From the NCBI RefSeq assembly GCF_020686945.1, contig NZ_JAJEPR010000004.1, positions 144,579 to 208,578 of the forward strand: a stretch of DNA of 64,000 nt. The letters run 5' to 3'. The notes under the pieces were generated by a model, which did not search any database, was not told the DNA's origin, and worked only from the letters and a program-made list of their open reading frames with translations. This DNA is from Limivivens faecihominis (GTDB lineage: Bacteria; Bacillota; Clostridia; Lachnospirales; Lachnospiraceae). The translations under genes and the position numbers were made by a program. How positions within the stretch are numbered: position 1 is the first letter of the stretch; every line of letters begins with the position of its first letter. Shown one piece after another: positions 1 to 8,771 of the stretch.

Positions 1-646
1 TCTCGAGGGCATGGATGAGAGCCGGATTTTTCCAGAGAAGGATCCGGAGGAGGGGGAGCAGCTGGTTGGGCTTTTTCACATAGCCTTCGGGCTGGGTGAG
101 GATGACGACGTTCCGGTCATAGCCAATGCTCTCAAAGAAGCGCACCGGAATGGAATCAGCGGTGCCGCCGTCGGAGAGGGAATAGCTATCCAGCTTTACG
201 AAGCGGGAGAGGGCCGGCATGGAGGCGGAAGCCCGCATCCACTGAATATCCTCGGCATCTCCTTTTAGGCAGTTGTGATAAACCGCTTTTCCGGTGTCCG
301 CGTCCGTGCAGACCACATAGAAATTCATGGGATTTTCCGCATAGGTTTTCACATCGAAGGGATCCAGCCGGTCGGGCAGCTCGTGATAACAGAACTGCTC
401 TCCGTAAATATCGCCGGTCTTAAGAAGAGAGCGGAAGCTGACATAGCGGGGATCCTGACAGTAAGCTTTATTGTAGCGGATCACCCGCCCGATCTGCCGT
501 GATTTATAATTACAGCCAAAGACGGCACCAGCGGAGACGCCGATGGCCCCGTCAAAACTCACGCCTGCTTCCATTAACACATCGATCACCCCGGCGGTAA
601 ACATTCCCCGCATGGCTCCACCTTCCATAATCAGTCCGATTTTCAT
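1..646 (-). CDS. Patatin-like phospholipase (C-terminus outside window)
   Basis: Translated on the minus strand from an ATG at 646, with an AAGGAG-type site just upstream, and open through the window edge, so the C-terminus is missing. The N-terminus has the glycine-rich oxyanion block (MEGGAMRG) and the nucleophile elbow GVSAG at about residues 37-41. A DGG motif near residue 160 fits the catalytic Asp of the Ser-Asp dyad. These are hallmarks of bacterial patatin-like lipid acyl hydrolases of the YjjU type. No signal peptide is seen, so it is probably cytoplasmic. It is transcribed divergently from the exported protein at 876. Substrate is unknown. Confidence 0.9.
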   Translation of the reverse strand, partial: MKIGLIMEGGAMRGMFTAGVIDVLMEAGVSFDGAIGVSAGAVFGCNYKSRQIGRVIRYNKAYCQDPRYVSFRSLLKTGDIYGEQFCYHELPDRLDPFDVKTYAENPMNFYVVCTDADTGKAVYHNCLKGDAEDIQWMRASASMPALSRFVKLDSYSLSDGGTADSIPVRFFESIGYDRNVVILTQPEGYVKKPNQLLPLLRILLWKNPALIHALE

Positions 647-806
647 CTTCCGTATCCACTCCTTGTCGTTAAAATTTTGTCTTCCATCAGTTTATCCTAT
701 CCCTGTTGAAATTTCAACATGACAGATAAATTTCAGAACTTTTGTTTGTCTTATCAAAAAGAATATATACAATTAAGAAAAACCATATATTTTTCTGCAA
801 ATTATA

Positions 807-815
807 TGTTATAAT
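807..815 (+). promoter_or_regulatory. Extended -10 promoter for the exported protein gene
   Basis: TGTTATAAT gives a TG dinucleotide one base before a perfect TATAAT, about 60 bases before the ATG at 876. There is no good -35 hexamer at the usual distance, which fits an extended -10 promoter. The surrounding 647-875 spacer is AT-rich and separates two divergent genes. Confidence 0.5.
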
Positions 816-875
816 CGCCGTAACACTAACGGAATCGCAGACAAAACATTACGAACTTTGAGAGGAGGCATTTTT

Positions 876-1583
876 ATGAGGAAACGAAAACACTGGCTGT
901 ACGCAATGACTTTTCTGGGCGGCTGCCTGCTTCTGACACCGGGAAGTGGAAGCGTTCTGGCGGGCGAGCAGTTTTCCTACCAGCTCAATGACAATACGGC
1001 AGAGGCGAAAGAAACTCCTGTTTCCAGCTCGGCGGCTGCAAATACCGCACTTTCTGAGATGAACCTTATTTTTGATGTGACCTTCCCCATGACGGCAGAG
1101 GGAGAGACGGAAGCCAACCCGGAAATGAGGATCGAGACCAGCCTGGATGTCTTTGGAGAGGATGCATGGTGGGAAGGCTCCGTTTATTTGAACGATACCC
1201 TTTCTTACTGCTACCTCGTGGATGCGTCCACCGGAAAAGTGATCAAACTTTCCGATCAGGTGACGGCACAGAAGCTGGTGGATATTGACATGTACGAAAA
1301 ACAGTTCAGCCGCTGGGATCTCATGGAGCTGACCAGTGAGGATTCCTGGCTGGAAGAACTCAAAAAATATAAAGACGGCACGCTCTTTTCCAGGGATGCA
1401 CTTTTGGATAAGCTCACCATCGGAGAGATGAACAGCCATTATCTCCAGGTAGCTGTCACCGCCTATGATCCCATCGCCGATGTGGGACCGGACCGCTGGG
1501 TATTCTGGATGGATTACGAGAGCCGCCATCCGCTGGAAGCCTACCGGGCAGATCTGATTTCTATTGTAGGGCAGACCGGATAA
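876..1583 (+). CDS. Exported protein of unknown function
   Basis: The start is set at the ATG at 876, nine bases after an AGAGGAGG site; an upstream in-frame TTG overlaps that site and is unlikely. The N-terminus is basic (MRKRKHW), then has a hydrophobic stretch and a signal-peptidase-I-like site near VLAGEQ, so the product is probably secreted. The mature part is about 210 residues, acidic and tryptophan-rich, with no motif I recognise. A hairpin terminator follows directly, so it is probably a single-gene unit. It might be a surface or spore-related protein; nothing in the sequence decides this. Confidence 0.8.
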   Translation: MRKRKHWLYAMTFLGGCLLLTPGSGSVLAGEQFSYQLNDNTAEAKETPVSSSAAANTALSEMNLIFDVTFPMTAEGETEANPEMRIETSLDVFGEDAWWEGSVYLNDTLSYCYLVDASTGKVIKLSDQVTAQKLVDIDMYEKQFSRWDLMELTSEDSWLEELKKYKDGTLFSRDALLDKLTIGEMNSHYLQVAVTAYDPIADVGPDRWVFWMDYESRHPLEAYRADLISIVGQTG

Positions 1584-1588
1584 CATGC

Positions 1589-1612
1589 GGCAGTTCTGAA
1601 CTGCCCCTTTTC
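1589..1612 (+). terminator. Rho-independent terminator after the exported protein
   Basis: GGCAGTT-CTG-AACTGCC forms a 7-bp perfect stem, followed by CCTTTTCT. It lies six bases after the stop codon at 1583. Confidence 0.7.
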
Positions 1613-1653
1613 TACATATACTGGATAACAAAAGCCCGGAGGGTCGGCTGCCT

Positions 1654-1938
1654 ATGGGACGAAAAGGAAAAAAGCCCTTTGGCCGGGCGCTGACGGACGC
1701 GGCAGGGATCCCGCCGGAGCTGGTGTCTTCCCTGCCCCTTCTTTCCATGACCGGTCAGGAAGAGCTGTTCATTGAAAATTTCAAAGGAATTCTCCAGTAC
1801 ACGGATGCTGTTCTTTTACTCCAGACAAAAGCCTGCCTTTTGCGGATCGAAGGACAGCATCTTTTTCTTGTCTATTACACGAAGGATGCGCTGAAGCTTA
1901 CAGGAACCATCACCAGCATCTGCTTTCTGACCAGCTGA
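1654..1938 (+). CDS. yqfC: Sporulation protein YqfC
   Basis: A 94-residue protein with the YqfC/YabP-type pattern: a basic start, a short helical region, then a beta-rich part with LLRIEGQHLFLVYY and a final TGTITSICF strand. It is followed 15 bases later by yqfD, the order known from endospore formers, where the pair is expressed under mother-cell sigma-E. In this genome the pair leads into phoH and ybeY, as in Bacillus. A GGAGGG site lies upstream of the ATG. The biochemical role is not established in the family. Confidence 0.9.
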   Translation: MGRKGKKPFGRALTDAAGIPPELVSSLPLLSMTGQEELFIENFKGILQYTDAVLLLQTKACLLRIEGQHLFLVYYTKDALKLTGTITSICFLTS

Positions 1939-1953
1939 CAGGAGGAATTTTTC

Positions 1954-3156
1954 ATGACGGAGAAAATCCAGCGCTTCATCAGGGGCTATGTGAGAATCCG
2001 GGTCCGGACAGTTTCCTACGACCGCTTCTTAAACATCTGTGCCCTTCATGGTTTTTACATATGGGATCTCACCCCAAAAGAAAATGCCTACGAACTGAAC
2101 ATTTCCATAAAAGATTTCCGAAAGCTCAGGCCCCTGGCCCGAAAGACGGGAGCCCATATCCGCATTGTTAAAAAGCGCGGCCTTCCATTCTGGCTTTTCC
2201 GGAACCGGCACCGGAAAGCATTTGCAGTGGGTTTTCTCGGCGGGTCGACCCTTCTGTTTCTGTTTTCTTTTTTTATCTGGAATATTGAGATCAACGGCAA
2301 CCGTTCCGCCTCCGCAGAGGTCATTTACCGTTATCTCAAGGAGGAGAAGGCCACCTACGGAACTTTGAAAAATACCATCGACTGTAAGAAGCTTCAGTCC
2401 GACCTCCGGAAAAAATTTCCGGATTTTCTCTGGGTTTCCGCCAAAATCAAGGGAACCAGCCTCCTCATCGATGTGAAGGAAAACGATATTGGGGATCTCA
2501 CCCAGAAAGAGCTGCCGGAGAGCGATCTCATTGCCGGAAGCGGCGGTGTCATCGAAAGTATTGTGACCCGGAAAGGCGTGCCCCAGGTCCAGGTGGGGGA
2601 TAGGGTGAAAAAAGGAGACCTCCTAGTGTCCTCCGAGATTCCGATTTTCAATGATGAGAAAGAAGTCACCGGCTATCAGTACTGCGGGGCGGATGCGGAC
2701 ATTTTCATCCGGACTGTCTATGAGTATCAGGATGAGTTTCCATTGATTTATGAGGAAAAAGTTTATACCGGCAAAGAAAAGAGCGGGCTTCTTCTTCAGA
2801 TCGGGAGCCGGCTTTTTTCCTGGAGACCAAAGGAAGGGACCTACAAAACCTTCGATCTGGTGACGGAAGAGCGGCAGTTCGGCTTTTCCAGGTATTTCAA
2901 GCTGCCCTTTTTTTATGGCCGGATGCGTATGCGGGAATACCGCCTGGTGAAGAAACGGTACAGCCCGGCGGAGGCCGCTGCCCGGATGCAGGAACAAATG
3001 GAAAAAAATATGGAAAAAATTCAGGAAAAAGGGGTTCAAATATTTGAAAATGATGTTAAAATAGAAACGGATGAGAAAAGCTGTTCCGCAAGGGGGCAGT
3101 TTACGCTCATTCAGAGAACCGGAAAACGAGTGGAAAGGACGAGAACAGATTCATGA
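1954..3156 (+). CDS. yqfD: Sporulation protein YqfD
   Basis: A 400-residue protein starting at an ATG with an AGGAGG site nine bases upstream. An N-terminal cytoplasmic domain of about 90 residues precedes one hydrophobic membrane segment (near residues 90-110), followed by a large extracytoplasmic domain. The domain order, length and position after yqfC match the SpoIV-related YqfD family of endospore formers. The stop overlaps the phoH start (ATGA), which indicates translational coupling. It is expected in the mother-cell membrane during engulfment. Confidence 0.93.
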   Translation: MTEKIQRFIRGYVRIRVRTVSYDRFLNICALHGFYIWDLTPKENAYELNISIKDFRKLRPLARKTGAHIRIVKKRGLPFWLFRNRHRKAFAVGFLGGSTLLFLFSFFIWNIEINGNRSASAEVIYRYLKEEKATYGTLKNTIDCKKLQSDLRKKFPDFLWVSAKIKGTSLLIDVKENDIGDLTQKELPESDLIAGSGGVIESIVTRKGVPQVQVGDRVKKGDLLVSSEIPIFNDEKEVTGYQYCGADADIFIRTVYEYQDEFPLIYEEKVYTGKEKSGLLLQIGSRLFSWRPKEGTYKTFDLVTEERQFGFSRYFKLPFFYGRMRMREYRLVKKRYSPAEAAARMQEQMEKNMEKIQEKGVQIFENDVKIETDEKSCSARGQFTLIQRTGKRVERTRTDS

Positions 3157-4139
3157 GCATCATTGAAGCGATTACAGAAATTCCGGCAGAGCACGAGAAA
3201 AACGTATTCGGTCAGTTTGACCAGCATATAAAAAAGATCGAACGCACCCTGAACGTGACCATGATCCTCCGGGACGGGACGCTCAAGATCATCGGAGATG
3301 CGGTCAATGTCTCCAAGGCGAAGGAGATCGTACAGGACCTGGTGAAACTCTCGATGAGAGGAAACACCATTGAGGAGCAGAACATCAATTACGCTCTGGC
3401 CCTCACCATGGAAAACACAGACACCGGCTCCATGGTGGAGATTGACAAGGACTGCATCTGCCACACGATCAACGGCAAGGTGATCAAACCCAAGACACTT
3501 GGACAGAAAGCCTATGTGGACGCCATCCGGAACAAGATGATCGTCTTCGGCATCGGCCCCGCCGGTACCGGAAAAACCTATCTTGCGATGGCGGTGGCGA
3601 TTTCGGCCTTCAAAAACGGCGAGGTTGCCAGAATTATCCTCACAAGACCTGCCATTGAGGCGGGAGAAAAACTTGGTTTCCTGCCGGGAGACCTGCAGAG
3701 CAAGGTAGACCCGTATCTTCGCCCGCTGTACGATGCCCTCTATCAGATCATGGGGCCGGACAGCTTCGCGAAAAATATGGAGAAAGGTCTCATCGAGGTA
3801 GCGCCGCTGGCTTATATGAGAGGCCGTACGCTAGATAACGCCTTCATCATTCTTGACGAGGCCCAGAATACCACGCCCGCCCAGATGAAAATGTTTCTGA
3901 CCCGTATCGGTTTCGGTTCCAAAGTCATCGTGACTGGCGATTCCACCCAGAAAGATCTGCCCAGCACCCAGAAATCCGGTCTGGAGATCGCAATGAAGGT
4001 ATTAAAGAATGTGGAAGATATTTCCTTCTGCCACCTTACCAGCAAAGACGTCGTGCGTCACCCGCTGGTGCAGAAGATCGTCAATGCCTATGAGGAGTAC
4101 GAGAAGAAAACTTCCGCACAGCAAAGGAGGCGCCAATGA
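3153..4139 (+). CDS. phoH: PhoH family ATPase
   Basis: 328 residues. An N-terminal KH-like region (about 30-65) precedes the PhoH P-loop domain, with Walker A GIGPAGTGKT at residues 133-142 and Walker B IILDEAQN near residue 235. PhoH/YbeZ proteins are RNA-associated NTPases that work with YbeY; here the two genes overlap by four bases (ATGA), and yqfD overlaps upstream in the same way. The length is normal for the family. No phosphate-regulated promoter is visible, consistent with a role in rRNA handling rather than phosphate starvation. Confidence 0.95.
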   Translation: MSIIEAITEIPAEHEKNVFGQFDQHIKKIERTLNVTMILRDGTLKIIGDAVNVSKAKEIVQDLVKLSMRGNTIEEQNINYALALTMENTDTGSMVEIDKDCICHTINGKVIKPKTLGQKAYVDAIRNKMIVFGIGPAGTGKTYLAMAVAISAFKNGEVARIILTRPAIEAGEKLGFLPGDLQSKVDPYLRPLYDALYQIMGPDSFAKNMEKGLIEVAPLAYMRGRTLDNAFIILDEAQNTTPAQMKMFLTRIGFGSKVIVTGDSTQKDLPSTQKSGLEIAMKVLKNVEDISFCHLTSKDVVRHPLVQKIVNAYEEYEKKTSAQQRRRQ

Positions 4140-4633
4140 GCGTTATTTACGAAGATGAATATGGAAAGGACTGGCCCTTTTCTCCGGAAGAGCTGGCCGG
4201 GAAAGTGATCGAGGCGAGCCTGGATCATGAGAATTGTCCCTATGAGGCCCAGGTAAATGTGCTTCTGACGGGAAACGAGGAGATCCACGGGATGAACCGG
4301 AATTTCCGGGGAATCGACCGGCCCACAGACGTACTTTCCTTCCCGCTTTTAAACTATGAGACTCCGTCTGATTTTTCCAGAGTGGAAGAGGAGGAAGCCG
4401 ATTCCTTTGATCCGGAATCCGGCGAACTCATGCTGGGGGATATTGTTCTTTCAGGGGACAAGATCCTGGAGCAGGCAGAGGCTTATGGTCACTCGACGAA
4501 ACGAGAATTTGCCTTTTTGGTGGCTCACAGTATGCTCCATCTCTGTGGGTACGACCATATGACAGAAGAGGAAGCAAAAGAAATGGAACGGCGGCAGGAG
4601 GAAATCCTTCAGAGCCTTTCCATCACAAGATAA
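4136..4633 (+). CDS. ybeY: Endoribonuclease YbeY, rRNA maturation factor
   Basis: 165 residues with the diagnostic zinc motif HxxxHxxxxxH (HSMLHLCGYDH) near residues 131-141, which binds the catalytic metal in this family of single-strand endoribonucleases that mature 16S rRNA 3' ends and act in 70S quality control. The RPTDVLSFPL motif upstream of it is also typical. It overlaps phoH by four bases. An acidic insert around residues 83-97 is longer than in E. coli YbeY but common in Clostridia. Confidence 0.96.
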   Translation: MSVIYEDEYGKDWPFSPEELAGKVIEASLDHENCPYEAQVNVLLTGNEEIHGMNRNFRGIDRPTDVLSFPLLNYETPSDFSRVEEEEADSFDPESGELMLGDIVLSGDKILEQAEAYGHSTKREFAFLVAHSMLHLCGYDHMTEEEAKEMERRQEEILQSLSITR

Positions 4634-4651
4634 CAGAGAGGGGATAAAACT

Positions 4652-5830
4652 ATGAACAGATTAAAGACAAGACTTCTTGTAACAGCAGCAGCCATCGCCG
4701 TCCTTGGCACTTCCGCCCAGGCAGCAGAGTTGGTTCAGAAAGACGACGCACCTGTGACCCGGACCGATTCTCTGGCCGGTTTAAGCGTGGATTCCTCCAG
4801 TGACAGCAGTGAGACTGCTGAAACTGCAGCAGCAGAGGAGAGTAGCACCGAGGCTGAGTCCCTGGCCCCCGATGCTCAGGTACGAAGCAAGCTTACCGGC
4901 CGTCTGGTTGATGCTGAAGTGGGAACGAAGCGCCCCATGGCAATCATGCTGAACAACATTTATGATGCCTGCCCCCAGGCCGGTATCGAGGAAGCCGGTA
5001 TCGTTTACGAGGCTCCTGTAGAAGGCGGACTTACCCGTCTTATGGGAATCTTTGAGGATTACCGCGGCATGGAGAAGATCGGTTCTGTCAGAAGCTGCCG
5101 TGACTATTACATTGATTTTGCAAAAGAGTTTGATGCCGTTTACATCCATTATGGCCAGGCCGTTTATGCCATGAACAAGCTGAACGCCGAGGGAACAGAT
5201 AACATCAGCGGTCTTCAGTATCAGGATCAGGCCGGTGCTGTCAGCGGCTACTGCGGAGAGGACATTTTCTACCGCACCAGCGACCGTCCCGCACCCCATA
5301 ACGTATACATCAGTGAGGAAGGCATCAAGACAGCCATGGAGCGGAACGGCTACCGCACCGATTATGAGGATGATTTTACAGGACATTATAAATTTGCCGC
5401 TGACGATGAGACCATCGTGCCCGATGAGGGAACCGCAACGGTGATCCGCCCGGGTTATTCTGTGAACAAGCCCTGGTTTGAGTACAATGCGGAGGCCGGT
5501 TACTACAACCGTTTCCAGTACGGAGAGGCCCAGATCGACCAGAACACCAACGATCAGCTGGCTGTCACCAACATCATTTTCCAGGTATGCCAGTGGCAGA
5601 ACTATGACGATCACGGCTATCTGAACATCGACACCCAGTCCGGCGGCGATATGTATTACTTCACCAAGGGCGGCTATGAGAAAGGCACCTGGAAGAAGGA
5701 AGATCCGGAGAATCCGGACAGCCGTGCCGTTTATTACGATGCCGACGGCAACGAGATCACCCTGAATCAGGGAAGAACCTGGGTATGCATTATCCAGGAC
5801 AGTTATGAGGATAATATTGTTATCGAATAA
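4652..5830 (+). CDS. DUF3048 domain secreted protein (YerB-like)
   Basis: 392 residues. There is a signal peptide (basic N-terminus, hydrophobic core, Ala-rich cleavage region near QAAEL), then a Ser/Glu/Thr-rich linker of about 45 residues. The YerB/DUF3048 domain follows, with motifs such as KRPMAIMLNN, EAPVEGGLTRLMGIFE and GSVRSCRDYY. There is no lipobox cysteine, unlike many YerB lipoproteins. A GAGGGG site lies before the ATG. It lies 18 bases after ybeY and may be read from the same transcript. The family role at the cell surface is unknown. Confidence 0.88.
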   Translation: MNRLKTRLLVTAAAIAVLGTSAQAAELVQKDDAPVTRTDSLAGLSVDSSSDSSETAETAAAEESSTEAESLAPDAQVRSKLTGRLVDAEVGTKRPMAIMLNNIYDACPQAGIEEAGIVYEAPVEGGLTRLMGIFEDYRGMEKIGSVRSCRDYYIDFAKEFDAVYIHYGQAVYAMNKLNAEGTDNISGLQYQDQAGAVSGYCGEDIFYRTSDRPAPHNVYISEEGIKTAMERNGYRTDYEDDFTGHYKFAADDETIVPDEGTATVIRPGYSVNKPWFEYNAEAGYYNRFQYGEAQIDQNTNDQLAVTNIIFQVCQWQNYDDHGYLNIDTQSGGDMYYFTKGGYEKGTWKKEDPENPDSRAVYYDADGNEITLNQGRTWVCIIQDSYEDNIVIE

Positions 5831-5860
5831 CGAATAAAAAATGAAACAACGAGGTGTACC

Positions 5861-7507
5861 GTGGGAAACAAAAGCAAAAATAAAGATTATTTAGTACAGG
5901 GTACGATTCTGGTAGCGGCTTCTTTCATTGCCCGTATCATCGGAATGGTATACCGGATTCCGCTGAAAAACATACTGGGTACAGAGGGAATCGGATATTA
6001 CAGCACAGCCAATGAGCTCTATAATATCATTCTGATGGTTTCGTCCTTCAGCATTCCCCTGGCGGTATCCAGGATGGTTTCGGAACGGCTCCATGCCGGG
6101 GAACAGAAGAACGCATACCGGGTTTTCAAGTGTGCCATGCGCTTTGCCATAGCCGTGGGAGCGTCCATGTCCATCGTGACATTTTTATTTGCGGGAGTCA
6201 TTACCAAATATGCCATGAAGGCAGAGAATGCTTCCTACGCGCTTAGAGTGCTGGCCCCTGCGATTTTCCTTTTTGCCATTACCGGTGTGTTCCGTGGATT
6301 TTTCCAGGGACGGAACACCATGGTTCCCACGGCGGCCTCACAGGTCATCGAGCAGGTGGTAAATGCCATTGTCTCTCTGGCAGCTGCCTTTGTCTTTGTG
6401 GGTTACGGAACGAAACTTGGTGAGAAAAAAGGAAACGACAGCCTGGGCGCTGCTTACGGCGCTGCAGGCGGAACGCTTGGAACCGTGATCAGCATTGCTG
6501 TGGCTCTGATCTTTCTGATCGCGGTCTACATGGCTTACCGCGGCCGGATGAACCGTCAGCTGCGGCGGGATGTGACCACGGAGCAGGAATCCGATCGGGA
6601 GATTTATAAAATCCTGATCTGGACCCTCGTGCCCATCGTACTGAGCACTGTCATTTACAACATCGGAACCGTGCTCGATCAGGGCGTTTTCAACGCGATT
6701 CTGGCCGGCCAGGGCTATACCGAGAAACAGTATGTGACGATCTGGGGCGTCTACTCCGGAGAGTTCCGCGTGCTGATGAACGTACCGCTGTCTATCGCCT
6801 CCTGCCTGGCTCCCTCTGTGGTGCCAAGCCTGGCTGCTGTTATGTCAGACAATGACACGAAGGAAGCTTCCATAAAGGTCCGTGACACGATCCGCTATAC
6901 GATGATCCTCACGATTCCCTGTGCAGTTGGTTTTCTGGCACTGTCATCCCCGATCATGCAGCTGATCTTCAGCGATTCCACAGAGCTGGCTTCCGGTATC
7001 ATGCAGACCGGTTCCCTGCTCATCGTGCTTCTCGGCCTTTCCACCCTGACGACAGGTATCCTTCAGGGTCTGGGCCGGATGAAAGAGCCGATGATCCACT
7101 CCGCCATCGCTCTGGTGCTTCATCTGATCCTTTTGGCGATTCTGATGACTGTTTTCAAGCTGAATATCTACGGAGTGCTTTATTCCAATATTTTCTTTGG
7201 GCTGATCATGTGCATTCTCAATGCCATCTCCATCAAGAAATATCTCCGCTACCGTCAGGAGCTCGTGCGGACCTTTATCATTCCGCTGGTTTCTTCCGGC
7301 ATTATGGGACTGGCCGCCTATGGCGTTTATAATCTCTGCCATCTGGCTGTGGGAAATGCAATTTCCTGCCTGGCAGCTATTCTCGTGGCCATCGTCGTTT
7401 ACGGCGTGGTGCTCATTAAACTTCGCGGAATCACAGAGAGAGAACTTTACGCCATTCCCAAGGGCGCAATTCTTGTAGGAGTGCTGAAAAAATGCAGACT
7501 GCTGTAA
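5861..7507 (+). CDS. MOP-superfamily lipid flippase, SpoVB/MurJ type
   Basis: 548 residues starting at GTG (GAGGTG upstream), with about 14 hydrophobic segments and the N-terminal signature GTILVAASFIARIIGMVYRI seen in SpoVB/YtgP polysaccharide and lipid II exporters. The family flips undecaprenyl-linked precursors across the membrane, for vegetative peptidoglycan (YtgP/MurJ) or spore cortex (SpoVB). The sequence alone does not separate the two. Its last 16 bases overlap the kinase gene downstream. Confidence 0.9.
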   Translation: MGNKSKNKDYLVQGTILVAASFIARIIGMVYRIPLKNILGTEGIGYYSTANELYNIILMVSSFSIPLAVSRMVSERLHAGEQKNAYRVFKCAMRFAIAVGASMSIVTFLFAGVITKYAMKAENASYALRVLAPAIFLFAITGVFRGFFQGRNTMVPTAASQVIEQVVNAIVSLAAAFVFVGYGTKLGEKKGNDSLGAAYGAAGGTLGTVISIAVALIFLIAVYMAYRGRMNRQLRRDVTTEQESDREIYKILIWTLVPIVLSTVIYNIGTVLDQGVFNAILAGQGYTEKQYVTIWGVYSGEFRVLMNVPLSIASCLAPSVVPSLAAVMSDNDTKEASIKVRDTIRYTMILTIPCAVGFLALSSPIMQLIFSDSTELASGIMQTGSLLIVLLGLSTLTTGILQGLGRMKEPMIHSAIALVLHLILLAILMTVFKLNIYGVLYSNIFFGLIMCILNAISIKKYLRYRQELVRTFIIPLVSSGIMGLAAYGVYNLCHLAVGNAISCLAAILVAIVVYGVVLIKLRGITERELYAIPKGAILVGVLKKCRLL

Positions 7508-8340
7508 AAAAGAAACCGATCCAGAGAGCTGCCATCCTTCACGATCTCTGCACCGTGGGGAAGGCAGCCATGACAAATATCCTTCCGGTGCTGTCCGTTC
7601 TCGGCGTGGAAGCCTGCCCGGTTCCGACCATGGTGCTTTCCACCCACACGGGAGGTTACGGAAAACCTGCCATTTATCCGCTGTCCGGCTTTGCCGGGGA
7701 TTGCGGAAAGCATCTGAAAAGTCAGGGTTTTTCCTTTGATGCCGTCTTTGTGGGGTATCTGGGAAATGAAAAAAACGTCCGGGAGGCTTATACTTTTCTG
7801 GAAGATTTTTCCGGCGGCCCGGTGCTTTTCGACCCGATCATGGCGGATCACGGAAAATTTTATTCCAACTTTGACGAAAGCTATAACGAACTCTTAAAAG
7901 GGCTGATTCCGAGATGCACGCTGATGACGCCCAACTATACCGAGAGCTGTCTTCTCACCGGGGAAGCTTACGAGGAGAGCTGCGGCAAAGAGAAATTTCT
8001 GCGTATTACAGAAAAGCTGAAAAACCTGAACTGTAAAAACGCAGTCCTTACCAGCATTCCGCTGGAGGATGGCCTTTCTGCCGTAGGGATTCTTGATGGA
8101 GACGAGGCGGACTGGTTCACCTATGAGCCCACCGGCCGGGCTTATCCCGGAACAGGAGATCTTTTCTCAGCGGTACTCTTGGGAGCGCTTTTAAAAGGCC
8201 TGTCCTTACGGAAAGCGGCTGAGGCGGCCCACCGCTTTGTGGCTCACTGCATTCAGAAAAGTGATGCGGCCGGATATGATACCCGGGAGGGCGTTCTTCT
8301 GGAGCCGGAGCTTCTCGAACTGGTAAAAATTGTTTCATAA
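7492..8340 (+). CDS. Pyridoxamine/pyridoxal kinase (PdxY-like)
   Basis: 282 residues of the ribokinase fold. Typical positions are AAILHDLCTVGKAAM at the N-terminus, LFDPIMADHG (substrate and phosphate site), TPNYTE, and the C-terminal anion-hole motif YPGTGDLF carrying the catalytic Asp. It phosphorylates the B6 vitamer hydroxymethyl group to give PMP or PLP in salvage. The start overlaps the end of the flippase by 16 bases, so translation may be coupled. No biosynthetic pdx genes are visible nearby. Confidence 0.87.
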   Translation: MQTAVKKKPIQRAAILHDLCTVGKAAMTNILPVLSVLGVEACPVPTMVLSTHTGGYGKPAIYPLSGFAGDCGKHLKSQGFSFDAVFVGYLGNEKNVREAYTFLEDFSGGPVLFDPIMADHGKFYSNFDESYNELLKGLIPRCTLMTPNYTESCLLTGEAYEESCGKEKFLRITEKLKNLNCKNAVLTSIPLEDGLSAVGILDGDEADWFTYEPTGRAYPGTGDLFSAVLLGALLKGLSLRKAAEAAHRFVAHCIQKSDAAGYDTREGVLLEPELLELVKIVS

Positions 8341-8385
8341 AAAATCTGAAAAATGACCGATACTGTGAAAAAGGAGTGGATGTCT

Positions 8386-8694
8386 ATGAACAGCCGCCGT
8401 TACGGTATCGGTTTTTTTGTGGGAATTTTTCTGCTTTCCCTGCTCTATATTTTCAGTGACCTGCGCTTTCAGAGCGCCGAGGAGGGTGTCCGGGCAGAGG
8501 AAGGAATAGTGTATTATCTGGAGGAGGAAGAGGGAAAGGTCAGCATTTATCAGGGAGAAGAGCATACCCTCTATGAGAAAACTTCTATTCCGGTAAAGCA
8601 GCTTCCCGCCGGGATTCAGGAAGAAATCCGGGAGGGAAAGAGCCTTTCCGGGGAAGGGGAGCTCTTCAGCTTTCTGGAAAATTACAGCAGTTAA
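8386..8694 (+). CDS. Small membrane-anchored protein resembling BofC C-terminal region
   Basis: About 102 residues from the ATG at 8386, which is nine bases after an AAGGAG site; the ATG six bases earlier is too close to it. One N-terminal membrane segment (GIGFFVGIFLLSLLYIF) is followed by an acidic extracytoplasmic domain ending LFSFLENYSS. The pattern of a short beta motif (KVSIYQGEEHTLYEKTSIPV) followed by a final FLENYSS recalls the C-terminal part of the forespore regulator BofC. This is from memory and tentative. It may instead be a Lachnospiraceae-specific sporulation protein. Confidence 0.6.
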   Translation: MNSRRYGIGFFVGIFLLSLLYIFSDLRFQSAEEGVRAEEGIVYYLEEEEGKVSIYQGEEHTLYEKTSIPVKQLPAGIQEEIREGKSLSGEGELFSFLENYSS

Positions 8695-8771
8695 TCGAAA
8701 AAAGAGTGGATGTTTTCCGTAAAATGGTGTAAGATGAAAACGATATGCTTGACCTAAGGAGGAATAACTGT

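Noticed and set aside
849..1748. Long minus-strand open frame opposite the exported protein
   Set aside because: It covers the plus-strand gene, its terminator and the yqfC start, has no ribosome site and a composition unlike a real protein.
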